Origin: Leptolyngbya sp. BC1307
GTDB lineage: Bacteria; Cyanobacteriota; Cyanobacteriia; Phormidesmidales; Phormidesmidaceae
Length of the DNA stretch: 64,000 bases
Reading direction: 5' to 3'
Assembly: GCF_002286735.1 (NCBI RefSeq)
Contig: NZ_NRTA01000015.1
Coordinates: 34,906-98,905, forward strand
Shown here in pieces: positions 1-8,148 of this stretch. Numbering within the stretch: the stretch's first letter is position 1; each line of letters opens with the position of its first letter. The notes under the pieces were generated by a model. The model searched no databases. It was not told where the DNA came from and was given only the letters and a program-made list of their open reading frames with translations. The position numbers were made by a program, and so were the translations under genes.

Positions 1-20
1 CTGGAACTTAGCCTGGTCTC

Positions 21-287
21 TTAGACGGGCATCATCACTGAAGACTGCATCGCTGTCTCTAGTTCGATAGTCAGCTCGTCGGGTTCTGAGCTGTGCTGCA
101 GGCTAGTTTGAATTTGCTGCGCCCCTTCCTGCTGCAGGTCTTCAATATAGCCAGGCTGGGCTTGAATCGCTTCTGTCTCGCTATCAAATGGTCCGAAATA
201 ATAAATGCAATGGGGTTCTGCCGTAGTGATTTTGACCCACCAAGGCGTAGAGAACAGACCGAACAAGTTACCAAAAAAGTTTTTCAT
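21..287 (-). CDS. DUF1816 domain protein
   Basis: A small protein of about 88 residues. Its core reads WWVKI, then an xCIYYFGPF stretch and GYIEDLQQEGA, which I recognise as the cyanobacterial DUF1816 family. The function of the family is not established; members are small cytosolic proteins, some linked to phycobilisome-related contexts. The frame is open up to 335, but the family normally begins near the MKNFFGNL methionine at 287, so I place the start there. The last 20 residues are acidic and variable. It stands alone at the window edge. Confidence 0.75.
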   Translation of the reverse strand: MKNFFGNLFGLFSTPWWVKITTAEPHCIYYFGPFDSETEAIQAQPGYIEDLQQEGAQQIQTSLQHSSEPDELTIELETAMQSSVMMPV

Positions 288-623
288 CACAGTAATAGGG
301 GATGTCTTTACAGATGGACGGATGCGGCTAGCCAAACGAATATGACCTGCGGATGGCTAGAGGAAACCTTTTATATCTGACTGTCAGAGGAGCCTGTAGC
401 CCCTCTATAGAAACTTTAGCTATGCCCTTAGCTGCACAAGGAAGAGGTGAAAATTTGGATGGCTGCTAGGCAAACCGCTGGGGAAGCAGTGATACAGCTT
501 GGCGTGCAGCCACACTTCCTGGATAAACAGATTGTTCAAGAACTTTATCTTAGAGCAAATGCCTAGCTATGAATGTTTGAGCATAACAATTTTGAAGAGA
601 AACCATATTCAGCACTTGCATCT
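288..623. other. Intergenic region, no gene recognised
   Basis: This 336-base stretch lies between the DUF1816 gene and the end of the rRNA methyltransferase gene. It contains a short plus-strand open frame (499-693) without a ribosome binding site or recognisable protein, and a weak inverted repeat (AGAGG/CCTCT) near 386-406. I see no RNA gene. Confidence 0.5.
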
Positions 624-1730
624 TTATACTTCGTTACCTGAAGAACTAGCAATCGTTAAAGCCGGCAATTTTTTTACCCAGGCTTGGCGATAGATCTCGT
701 AGAGAGCCATGCCAGTCGCCACAGATGCATTGAGGCTAGGCGTTTTGCCCCGTAGCTCAATCGCTACCAGCGAATCACAAAGATTTTGTACCGATAGGCT
801 CAGACCGGCTCCCTCAGCCCCTACCACCAAGACAACAGGGGCGGAAAAGTCAGCGGTGTGAATCGGCTGCGCGGCTTCGGCAGCTAAGCCGTAAATCCAG
901 AACTCACTCTTTTTCAGGTATTCTAACGATCGCCCTAGATTCACAACTCTAGCAATAGGAATATTCTCCAAAGCGCCAGCGGCCACTTTAGAAACAGTAG
1001 AGGTGACCCCCACTGCTCGCCGCTGCGGGATCACGATCCCCTGAGCGCCAATGGCCTCTGCTGAGCGAATAATCGCGCCTAAATTATGCGGATCGGTAAT
1101 GCCATCAGCGGCAACAATCACCGGGCGGCGAGCCGCTGCTTTGGCCTGTTCCACCAGTATCTCTAGCTCGACATATTCGTAAGCTGCTACCTGAGCCACA
1201 ATGCCTTGATGGCTGGCTCCCTGTGTCATCTGAGACAGGCGCAGGCTGTCAACTTCATCAATCACCGCCCCGTTAGCCTTGGCTTCTACAATCAAGGGGC
1301 GAAAGCGGGAATCGTAGCGGAGCTTGGCATTAATCCAGAGGCGATTGAGCGATCGCTTAGCGGCGATCGCCGCTTCTACTGAATGACGGCCATAGATCAG
1401 GTCTGGTTTAAGATCTTCTAGGGCAGTATCGCCATCTTCAATATCGTCGCGACGGCGGTCTCTAAAATTTTCGCCAGAGGCGCGGTCAGATCTGGGCTTG
1501 CCAAACGACTTACCGGGCTTAGCGGGAACTCTCCCTTTGGCTAGCTGCGGGCGGTCCGACTGCTTAGGTCTGCTGCTGCCAGTAGACTTTCCAGTAGACT
1601 TTGATTTAATTCTTGGCTTTGACCCAGCGTTAGAACTGGCGCTGGTACGAGGTTTAGGGCCTGATTTTCGGTGGCGAGAAGGTTTCGAAGATGGTGCTGA
1701 AAAATCGGATGGATGCTCTGGGCCGCTCAC
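624..1730 (-). CDS. rlmB: TrmH-family 23S rRNA 2'-O-methyltransferase (RlmB-like)
   Basis: A SPOUT methyltransferase expected to methylate the ribose of 23S rRNA (Gm2251 in E. coli). The first ~100 residues are a basic, Ser/Lys/Pro/Arg-rich extension. The substrate-binding domain follows ([12 protein letters not shown]), then the SPOUT knot with motif 1 ([14 protein letters not shown]), motif 2 ([10 protein letters not shown]) and motif 3 ([13 protein letters not shown]). The frame extends to a TTG at 1763, but a GTG at 1730 has an AGAGGA ribosome binding site seven bases upstream, so I prefer that start. The disordered basic N-terminus is longer than in E. coli RlmB and probably binds RNA. 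The exact rRNA target is inferred from the family. Confidence 0.88.
   Translation of the reverse strand: MSGPEHPSDFSAPSSKPSRHRKSGPKPRTSASSNAGSKPRIKSKSTGKSTGSSRPKQSDRPQLAKGRVPAKPGKSFGKPRSDRASGENFRDRRRDDIEDGDTALEDLKPDLIYGRHSVEAAIAAKRSLNRLWINAKLRYDSRFRPLIVEAKANGAVIDEVDSLRLSQMTQGASHQGIVAQVAAYEYVELEILVEQAKAAARRPVIVAADGITDPHNLGAIIRSAEAIGAQGIVIPQRRAVGVTSTVSKVAAGALENIPIARVVNLGRSLEYLKKSEFWIYGLAAEAAQPIHTADFSAPVVLVVGAEGAGLSLSVQNLCDSLVAIELRGKTPSLNASVATGMALYEIYRQAWVKKLPALTIASSSGNEV
1349..1370. repeat. Two HIP1 octamers (GCGATCGC), example of a dispersed repeat
   Basis: GCGATCGC occurs at 1349-1356 and 1363-1370. The same palindromic octamer recurs across the whole window, inside and between genes. This overrepresented motif (HIP1) is a hallmark of many cyanobacterial genomes. 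Confidence 0.9.
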
Positions 1731-1921
1731 GCGCAATTCCTCTGATAGTTCCTGGTCTGACAATTCCTTTGGAGCTGAATACTCTTACAACCAGTGTAGG
1801 CGGACTGATACCTGATGGGTATGACGTTTAAGTCACAATAAAACATCTAATGTTGGGAGATCTATAACCTGCTGCAGAGATAAACTGGCAGACCTTAAGT
1901 ACCTCCAGGTCAGAAAGGGGC

Positions 1922-2482
1922 CTATATTTCCAACCGATTCAGCAAATTGAGCAGGCGAGGCTGATCGTTGAGATAGAGAAAACCGACTAAAGCCTCAAAA
2001 CCAGTGGCTTTTTGATACTCTTTGGCTCCTACTCGGCGATGGCGGCCAGAGGTCGCATTTCGCCCGCGCCGCAAAATTTCTTTCTCTGCGTCGCTTAAGT
2101 AGGGGATAAGGACATCTGCGTACTCTGCCTGCTGTTCGGCTTTAACCTCAGCGACGACCTGCTGGTGGTAGTGGCGGATGCGCTTAGCGGGAATCAGGAG
2201 GCGCGATCGCACATACAGCTCAAAAACGGCATCGCCTATGTAAGCCAGAGAGATGGGTGCAATCGAACCTGTCCGAGCAGCCGAAAGCTCATCCCCTAGC
2301 GGCGTGTTAATCAACTGAGTGAAACTGTCTTGCCCGCTCTCTTGAGCGGGATCAGCCGCTAACTCTTTGTCTGGTGGTGACGGCGGAACATTGGCTGATG
2401 AATGATTGGACGGCAGCTGTACCACAGTGGATTTTGCCAGAAACAGCAGACAGCCGCCTTGCCCATGGCCGCTGAGCCCCAA
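1922..2482 (-). CDS. mrnC: Mini-ribonuclease III
   Basis: A single RNase III catalytic domain without the double-stranded RNA-binding domain, as in Mini-III, which matures 23S rRNA ends in Bacillus. Residues ~75-186 show the family core: SLAYIGDAVFELYVR (catalytic-site GDAVFE), RRGRNA near the middle and KATGFEALVGFLYL near the end (ATGFEALVG with the second metal-binding acidic residue). The N-terminal ~65 residues are Ser/Pro/Ala-rich and not conserved. The 5' end is uncertain: the most upstream frame starts with TTG, and a GTG at 2425 is an alternative. It is encoded next to the RlmB-type methyltransferase, so both neighbours act on 23S rRNA. Confidence 0.85.
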   Translation of the reverse strand: MGLSGHGQGGCLLFLAKSTVVQLPSNHSSANVPPSPPDKELAADPAQESGQDSFTQLINTPLGDELSAARTGSIAPISLAYIGDAVFELYVRSRLLIPAKRIRHYHQQVVAEVKAEQQAEYADVLIPYLSDAEKEILRRGRNATSGRHRRVGAKEYQKATGFEALVGFLYLNDQPRLLNLLNRLEI

Positions 2483-2589
2483 CGCTAAAAGCGAGTGCCT
2501 GAGCGTTGACGACGATACTTACGGCAGTAGAGCAGCAGAGGGCCATGAAAAAGTCTTCAGGCAAAGGGATCTCTAATGTAGAGAAACCG

Positions 2590-2958
2590 CTAAAGCTTTT
2601 TCAAGTTTTCGATGGCGGCATCTACATTGGGCTGCAAAGATAAAAACTGCTCTAATCGAACCAGCTTAACCGTTTGCGTCACCCGAGGATTGCTGACCAC
2701 TTGGAGGCTACCGCTCTCGCCTTTGGCCTTTTTAACCAAGCGAACCAGTGCGCCCAGGCCAGAACTGTCAACAAAGTCAATTGTGGACAAATCTAGGATG
2801 ATATGAGCTGGGCCATCTTCAATGTACTTATTGATAACCTTCAGAAAAGTTGGCTCTGAAAAAGCATCTAAAAGCCCGGTGAGGCGAAAAATTTGACATT
2901 TTCCCCTAACTTCGCGGGTGCCTCTAAGACTAACTGTTAGGGTGAGCGACTCAGCGAT
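2590..2958 (-). CDS. STAS-domain anti-sigma factor antagonist, probable ATC start
   Basis: A SpoIIAA-like STAS protein of about 123 residues that would bind a partner switch kinase or anti-sigma factor. I read TVSLRGTREVRG, IFRLTGLLDAFSEPTF, then ILDLSTIDFVDSSGLGALVRL, in which DSSG carries the phosphorylatable serine. The frame has no ATG, GTG or TTG between its upstream stop (3004-3006) and a TTG at codon 57 in the middle of the domain. An AGGAGG at 2966-2971 lies seven bases ahead of an ATC codon at 2956-2958, exactly where related proteins begin. I therefore place the start at ATC. Starting at the internal TTG would remove the first half of the STAS fold. The gene is alone between mrnC and carA. 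Confidence 0.82.
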   Translation of the reverse strand: MAESLTLTVSLRGTREVRGKCQIFRLTGLLDAFSEPTFLKVINKYIEDGPAHIILDLSTIDFVDSSGLGALVRLVKKAKGESGSLQVVSNPRVTQTVKLVRLEQFLSLQPNVDAAIENLKKL

Positions 2959-2965
2959 GGGAGGA

Positions 2966-2971
2966 CCTCCT
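2966..2971 (-). promoter_or_regulatory. Perfect Shine-Dalgarno ahead of an ATC start
   Basis: Read on the minus strand the site is AGGAGG, complementary to the 16S rRNA tail. It is followed by seven bases and then ATC. It is stronger than the ribosome binding sites of most genes here, and its position decides the start of the STAS gene. Confidence 0.7.
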
Positions 2972-3081
2972 GATGTGCCTAGCGTTGAACGACAATATGA
3001 CGCTTAAGTATAGGTCAAGATACTATCGACTGCAAGATAGAATTTAGTCTTGCGGTATATCCCTCTCAAGACATGGCTATT

Positions 3082-3100
3082 ATGCCCGCCACTGGGGCAT
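3082..3100 (-). terminator. Hairpin after carA
   Basis: A six-base stem (ATGCCC/GGGCAT) with a seven-base loop lies 20 bases beyond the carA stop on the minus strand. No clear T-tract follows in either direction, so it is only a possible terminator or 5' structure of the downstream STAS gene. Confidence 0.35.
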
Positions 3101-3120
3101 TCTCTTGCAGACAAAATAAA

Positions 3121-4335
3121 TCATTGCGTCGTTTTTGCGGATGCTTGCCGCTCGCGCATGGCCTTTACAAAGTTGGCAAACAGGTAGTCAGCATCGTGGG
3201 GGCCAGGACTCGCTTCGGGGTGATATTGCACAGAGAAGACGGGCAACTGACGGTGGCGGATGCCTGCGACCGTCCGATCATTGAGATTGAGATGGGTGAT
3301 CTCGACCTGTGTTTCGTCAATAGAGTCGGCATCGAGCGCAAACCCATGATTTTGACTGGTAATTTCAATCTGCTCGGTGAGACCGCAGGGCTGGTTGAGT
3401 CCGCGATGGCCAAACTTAAGCTTGAAGGTTTCAGCGCCTAGAGATAGCCCCAAGATCTGATGACCCATACAGATGCCAAAGGTGGGTAGCTGACTTTCGA
3501 CTAGCGCGCGGGTGAGCTGAGGCGCATTGGTGACAGCGGCTGGATCGCCTGGGCCATTGGATAGAAATATACCGTCGGGCCGGTAGCTCAATATCTCTTC
3601 TGCTGATGTGTCAGCGGGAACGACGGTCACATGACAACCATAGCTAGCCAGGCGTCTTAAGATGTTGCGCTTGATGCCAAAATCAACGGCAACGACCTTT
3701 AAAGGTCGCTCTTCAGTGCTAGTAGCGGGAGGCTCTAGGACTACGCCAGGACTGCCGGGATCGGCTATAGGCTGGCTCTCAGCGCTGAAAGCCCAGCCCT
3801 GACCTGTGGCCTCGCGCCATTCATAGATCTCCTGAGTGGTGACTTCTCTGACTAAGTTCAGCCCTTCCATCGAAGGGAGGGTTTGTAGCTGACGCAGCAG
3901 TTCTTCTGGGTCAAGCACTTCACTGGAGATAGCGCCATTCATTGCCCCGGCGCTGCGCAATTGGCGGGTGAGGGCGCGCGTATCGATGCCGTAGATGCCT
4001 GGGATAGAATGCGCTTTGAGATAATCGCTGAGCGATTGAGTTGATCGCCAGCTGCTGGGGCGATCGCAGATATTTTTGGCGATCGCTCCGCGTACAAAGG
4101 GCCGAGCTGATTCTTCGTCTTCAGGATTGACGCCGGTATTGCCCAGCTCTGGATAGGTGAACGTGACAATTTGACCGCAGTAACTAGGGTCTGTCAGCAC
4201 TTCCTGGTAGCCGGTCATTCCTGTATTGAAGACAACCTCACCCATCGTGGTACCCGCCGCTCCAAATGACCAACCTCGATAGATAGAACCATCTTCTAAA
4301 ATGAGCAAAGCAGGCTGAGCAGCGGGATTAAACAT
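3121..4335 (-). CDS. carA: Carbamoyl-phosphate synthase small subunit
   Basis: The glutaminase subunit that supplies ammonia to CarB for carbamoyl phosphate, feeding arginine and pyrimidine synthesis. The 404-residue length fits the family. The N-terminal CPSase domain contains [21 protein letters not shown]. The C-terminal class I amidotransferase domain (from about residue 205) has LSNGPGDP, the nucleophile cysteine in [10 protein letters not shown] and the catalytic His-Glu in YHPEASPG. The start is ATG. There is a low-complexity linker (about 190-215) between the domains. argJ lies 2.3 kb away and pyrF later in the window, but there is no car operon; carB is not present. Confidence 0.97.
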   Translation of the reverse strand: MFNPAAQPALLILEDGSIYRGWSFGAAGTTMGEVVFNTGMTGYQEVLTDPSYCGQIVTFTYPELGNTGVNPEDEESARPFVRGAIAKNICDRPSSWRSTQSLSDYLKAHSIPGIYGIDTRALTRQLRSAGAMNGAISSEVLDPEELLRQLQTLPSMEGLNLVREVTTQEIYEWREATGQGWAFSAESQPIADPGSPGVVLEPPATSTEERPLKVVAVDFGIKRNILRRLASYGCHVTVVPADTSAEEILSYRPDGIFLSNGPGDPAAVTNAPQLTRALVESQLPTFGICMGHQILGLSLGAETFKLKFGHRGLNQPCGLTEQIEITSQNHGFALDADSIDETQVEITHLNLNDRTVAGIRHRQLPVFSVQYHPEASPGPHDADYLFANFVKAMRERQASAKTTQ

Positions 4336-4492
4336 AAGTTAGCTAAAAGTGAACGCCAAGCTGAAAATACTGAGTCTGTCAGAGGTTTGACTAAAGATCT
4401 ATCAGAGTCTGACCAAAAGATCCGTATTAAGACGAGAGTCAGACAGAAAATAGTCAGGGAAATTTAGAGATAGATCAGGTGAAACATCAATC

Positions 4493-5383
4493 ATGGGCCC
4501 GTCTCAATCCGCCTATCGCTTCATATTATTGCCTAGTTTTGTCGGATTGGTATGCTGTTCTTGTGCTTCTGCTCCCAAGATGACCCGTATAGCAGAAGAA
4601 TCGACCGATCCGTCCAGCAGCCTCTCGCCTGTAGCTTCTACCTCAGTGGCTGTGCCGCCATCTCCCTCGGCTGCTACGCCCGCACCGGCTTACAGAGAGG
4701 GGATCAACCTCGCCTCTAGTGCCTACCACTTGAGTCAGACGGCGATTTCGCCGGATGATTGGACCTTGATTGCTGGCCGATGGCAGCAGGCGGCTAATCA
4801 GATGAAGCAAGTGGGCGCAGGTGATGAAAATTATGAGGTAGCCCAGCAAAAAATAGCAGAATATGCTCGTAACGCTGCGCAAGCCAACGCGGTGGTAGCA
4901 AACCTGCAGGCATCGGTCTATGCGCCGCTAGCGCCGCTGCCGCCTGAGGCGATCGCTCCCACCAGGCCAAAAGTTGCCATTGCGGTCACTGGCGCGCCTC
5001 CTAGCGCTCAACGAGTGCGAGTGCCCATTGTTCGTCGGCTCTACGGCACGCCCGTTGTGCGAGTCACCTTCAATGGTGTAAAAACCTACGAAATGATCCT
5101 AGATACCGGCGCTAGCCGTACCCTAATTACTCGCCAGATGGCTAATGATCTAGGCATTGTGGCGACCGAGAGCATGATTGCCGCAACTGCCAGCGAATCG
5201 GCAGTGACCTTTGAAATAGGGCAAATGCGCTCAATATCGCTGGGCGCAATTACGCTTGCTGATGCGCGAGTCAGTATTGGCGACTCAGTGAGTATTGGCC
5301 TGCTGGGCAACGATTTTTTGAGTGGGTATGACGTGACGATTCGCGATCGCGAAAATACCGTCGAGCTAGTTGAGGCTAATTAA
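4493..5383 (+). CDS. Retropepsin-like aspartyl protease-fold protein, exported
   Basis: A 296-residue protein with a hydrophobic N-terminus (residues ~10-27, rich in Cys: LVCCSCAS), then a Pro/Ser/Ala-rich linker, a short helical segment (about 65-140) and a C-terminal clan AA domain. The active-site motif ILDTGASRTLIT is at about residue 200, and GLLGNDFLSGYDVTI near the end matches the second conserved element of single-domain retropepsin-like proteins. It probably acts as a dimer in the periplasm or at the membrane. The substrate is unknown. The Cys-rich end of the leader could be a lipoprotein signal, but the lipobox is poor. It is divergent from carA. Confidence 0.75.
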   Translation: MGPSQSAYRFILLPSFVGLVCCSCASAPKMTRIAEESTDPSSSLSPVASTSVAVPPSPSAATPAPAYREGINLASSAYHLSQTAISPDDWTLIAGRWQQAANQMKQVGAGDENYEVAQQKIAEYARNAAQANAVVANLQASVYAPLAPLPPEAIAPTRPKVAIAVTGAPPSAQRVRVPIVRRLYGTPVVRVTFNGVKTYEMILDTGASRTLITRQMANDLGIVATESMIAATASESAVTFEIGQMRSISLGAITLADARVSIGDSVSIGLLGNDFLSGYDVTIRDRENTVELVEAN

Positions 5384-5437
5384 ATGAGCCGCGCTTATCA
5401 TCCAACGCTATAGCTGTCAAAACTGGTTTATACCGCT

Positions 5438-6565
5438 TTACTTAGCTATAGATGCCGACTCTACAGCAGGAAAATATATAGCAGGGCGGGGGGCAGCAGA
5501 TGTTCTCAGCCCCGCTACCAAAGGAGAGTACAGATAGCCAGCACTATAGTACAGATTGGCTTTAGGCGTTGGCTTAGCTAAATTGCCATCAAACAGAACT
5601 GTCTCAGGCAACCCCTGCTGCAGCGTCTGTAGGCTTACGGCTGCTGGCGAAGGGTTTAGTGCAGCCTGAAGGTCAGCAAGCAACACAGACTCCTGAAGCG
5701 ATAAAGACCGGGTTAGGTCAGCTAGAGCCCGGTCTGTAACGGTTTCGGCAGTCGTTAGACCAGCTGTTGTGCCAGTAGGGTCTGCTGCTGTTCCTGACAG
5801 CCGCTGTAAGTCGAGCAGAATAGCAGTGCCAATTGAGTCCTCTTCGGTCTCACTTGTCTCCATATCAAGGTCTGGCTGAGTCACCTTTGCTGGGGCTACG
5901 ACTGGCAGAGGGTTTGGTGTCATCAGCGCTGGTGCAGAAGCCTCGGCTGATTCTTCTAGAGCAGCAGTAGAGAGAGGGGGCTGAGCGATTACTGCATCGG
6001 CTGTTTTAGGGGGCAGCATCGGTAGGCCATCGGCGGAGCGGGCTGGCGACTCTGCGGCGGTATTGCGCTCGGTCTGTGTGTCTGCCTGAGATGGGACCCT
6101 CAACGGTGGGGGGGCTGATGCCGCCAGTACAGTGCGAGCCGCCAATGAATCAACTAGTGGGGGCGAGGCTGGCACTGGGCTTCCTGTTGCCGGAATTGAG
6201 TTCGACGCGACCGAATTAGCAGTCTGCTTAACCTGGGACTGATCAAAAGGTGGCGAAGCGGGCAGGTAGACCTGTGAGCTGGTGGGGGCGTAGCGAGCAG
6301 GCGTGCGGGCGCTGGCAACATTGTTGAGGAGAACCGGGCGTTTGCTAACCGTCTCTGATGTTACAGTCTGCTCAAAATCTGGCTCTGTCGCGTCGCTAGT
6401 GGGTAAACTTGCCTCTGCTCTGGCCGAAACGTAAGCGCTTTCACCCGGCTCATCAGCAGGCGCTTCAAAACTCCACTCTGGAACGCGATCGCTCTGACCG
6501 CAGCCAGTCAGCCCAGCGAAAATAGCAGCCAGTGAAGTGACGAAGGCAGCGGTGACTTTACGCAT
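5438..6565 (-). CDS. Low-complexity lipoprotein of unknown function
   Basis: I do not recognise this protein. From the ATG at 6565 it has a typical lipoprotein signal: positive MRK, a hydrophobic stretch and LTGC as lipobox, with cysteine at about residue 22. The rest (~350 residues) is rich in Ala, Pro, Ser, Thr and Val with no predicted fold, except a more ordered C-terminal ~130 residues (LQESVLLADLQAALNPS, then LYYSAGYLYSPLVAG). The frame is open to 6619, but the extra 18 residues would precede the signal. It is convergent with the aspartyl protease gene. Confidence 0.7.
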   Translation of the reverse strand: MRKVTAAFVTSLAAIFAGLTGCGQSDRVPEWSFEAPADEPGESAYVSARAEASLPTSDATEPDFEQTVTSETVSKRPVLLNNVASARTPARYAPTSSQVYLPASPPFDQSQVKQTANSVASNSIPATGSPVPASPPLVDSLAARTVLAASAPPPLRVPSQADTQTERNTAAESPARSADGLPMLPPKTADAVIAQPPLSTAALEESAEASAPALMTPNPLPVVAPAKVTQPDLDMETSETEEDSIGTAILLDLQRLSGTAADPTGTTAGLTTAETVTDRALADLTRSLSLQESVLLADLQAALNPSPAAVSLQTLQQGLPETVLFDGNLAKPTPKANLYYSAGYLYSPLVAGLRTSAAPRPAIYFPAVESASIAK

Positions 6566-6683
6566 TAGCTTTTGACTCTTCGATATATATAGGTAACAAT
6601 GACGACTTTTTGCCTGCAAAAGTTTCGCGAGATTGCAAGGGTAATGGCCTCTCCTAATGGCCGCTCTGCTTTTGGCTAATTGG

Positions 6684-8018
6684 TCAGGTTGTGTATTCAG
6701 CGTTTATTTTTACGTAGTCATAGCTGAGATCGCAGCCCCAGGCTAGACCTTTACCAGGCCCAGCGCCCACGTTGACAGCGATTTGTACTGGATGAGCAAG
6801 GGCTTCTATGCTCTGAGTCTGGTGCATGAGGGACTCTTCGGCTGACAGAGGTGCGCTCTTATCTAGACGGGTAATCAGCACCTGGGACATGGCCTGAGTA
6901 CTGCGCTCTGCTTGCTGTTTGAGATAGGCACTGGCAGCTGCTCGATCAAAAGGCTGAGGGGCTCCGTCAGTCATCAGCGTAAAGTCGCCTAGACTGATGT
7001 TGAGTTCGGCCTGGTCAAAGGGGATGCCCGCTCGTCCGGCAGCGCCCGCAATGCGGCCCCAGTTAGGATCGCGGCCAAAAATGGCGGATTTAACCAGGGA
7101 GGAGCCAGCCACGGTGCGGGCAATTTGACTGGCAGCGCGATCGCTCATCGCCCCCGTCACGGCTACTTCAATCAGGCAAGTGGCACCCTCCCCATCCCGG
7201 GTAATAGATTTGGCTAGATAGATACAAACCTCGGTCAGCATGGCTTCTAGCTTGTCAGCTTCGGGGCCAGGGGCGGTAATCGCTGGGGTGCGCGACTCAC
7301 CGTTAGTCAGGGCGAGCAGACAGTCGTTAGTGCTGGTATCGCCATCGACAGTGATTTGATTAAAGCTTTTTGCGGTGGCGCGGCGCACCATATCTTGCCA
7401 GAGCTGTGAAGAGACGGCTGCATCGCAGGTGACAAAGCTCAGCATCGTTGCCATGTTGGGGTGAATCATGCCCGATCCTTTGGCAATGCCGCCAATGCGG
7501 ACGGGGCGATCGCCGATCTGAGTTTCAAGCGCAATTGACTTGGTGATCAAATCGGTGGTGACAATGGCTCTAGCTGCTGCCGCCGATCCGGTGGGTGAGA
7601 GAGCCGCTACCGCATCTGGAATGCCAGCCTTTAGAATATCTAGCTTGAGGGGCTGACCAATTACACCGGTAGAGGCGAGCAATATTTGATCGGGAGAAAT
7701 TTGCAGAGCGGCAGCGGCGGCGGCGGCGCTGGCTAAGGCGTCTTGCTTGCCCTGTTCGCCAGTACAGGCATTGGCTTGACCGGCATTGCAGAGAATGGCG
7801 CGAGCCGCCGGTTTGGCCTCTAATAGATCTTGGCAGTAATCGACGCAGGCGGCGCGTACCTGGCTCATAGTGAAGACTCCAGCAGCGATCGCCTCACAGT
7901 CTGACACGATCAGCGCGACATCAGGAGCCCCGGATGGCTTTAGTCCGGCGACAATACCAGCGGCGCGAAAGCCCTTAGGCGCAGTTACGCCTCCTTCAAT
8001 TACCTGCCAGTCTGCCAT
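6684..8018 (-). CDS. argJ: Bifunctional ornithine acetyltransferase / N-acetylglutamate synthase
   Basis: ArgJ transfers the acetyl group from N-acetylornithine to glutamate, closing the acetyl cycle of arginine synthesis. It is made as a precursor that cuts itself before a threonine. The cleavage motif NMATML is visible, with Thr191 as the expected nucleophile, preceded by GGIAKGSGMIHP. Other conserved parts are STGVIGQPL and FGRDPNWGRIAGAAGRAG, and the end CDLSYDYVKINAEYTT is the conserved family terminus. Length (444) is slightly longer than the usual ~405-415. The start is ATG with an AAGGAAA ribosome binding site. It is divergent from lnt. Confidence 0.97.
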   Translation of the reverse strand: MADWQVIEGGVTAPKGFRAAGIVAGLKPSGAPDVALIVSDCEAIAAGVFTMSQVRAACVDYCQDLLEAKPAARAILCNAGQANACTGEQGKQDALASAAAAAAALQISPDQILLASTGVIGQPLKLDILKAGIPDAVAALSPTGSAAAARAIVTTDLITKSIALETQIGDRPVRIGGIAKGSGMIHPNMATMLSFVTCDAAVSSQLWQDMVRRATAKSFNQITVDGDTSTNDCLLALTNGESRTPAITAPGPEADKLEAMLTEVCIYLAKSITRDGEGATCLIEVAVTGAMSDRAASQIARTVAGSSLVKSAIFGRDPNWGRIAGAAGRAGIPFDQAELNISLGDFTLMTDGAPQPFDRAAASAYLKQQAERSTQAMSQVLITRLDKSAPLSAEESLMHQTQSIEALAHPVQIAVNVGAGPGKGLAWGCDLSYDYVKINAEYTT

Positions 8019-8148
8019 GGGTTTCCTTGCTTTTTAAGATAAGGGGGAGTGAATTGGCAATGTGCGATCGCCATCACCTGGATCAAACTACCTTGTGAAG
8101 AGGGATTATATCAATAACTATGAAGGTGTTAAGTAGAGAGATGCTGAC

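Noticed and set aside
499..693. 64-codon plus-strand frame
   Set aside because: It overlaps the 3' end of the rRNA methyltransferase gene and has no ribosome binding site or recognisable sequence.
1498..1815. 105-codon plus-strand frame opposite the RlmB gene
   Set aside because: It is antisense to the low-complexity N-terminus of the methyltransferase; codon bias of the real gene keeps the opposite strand open.
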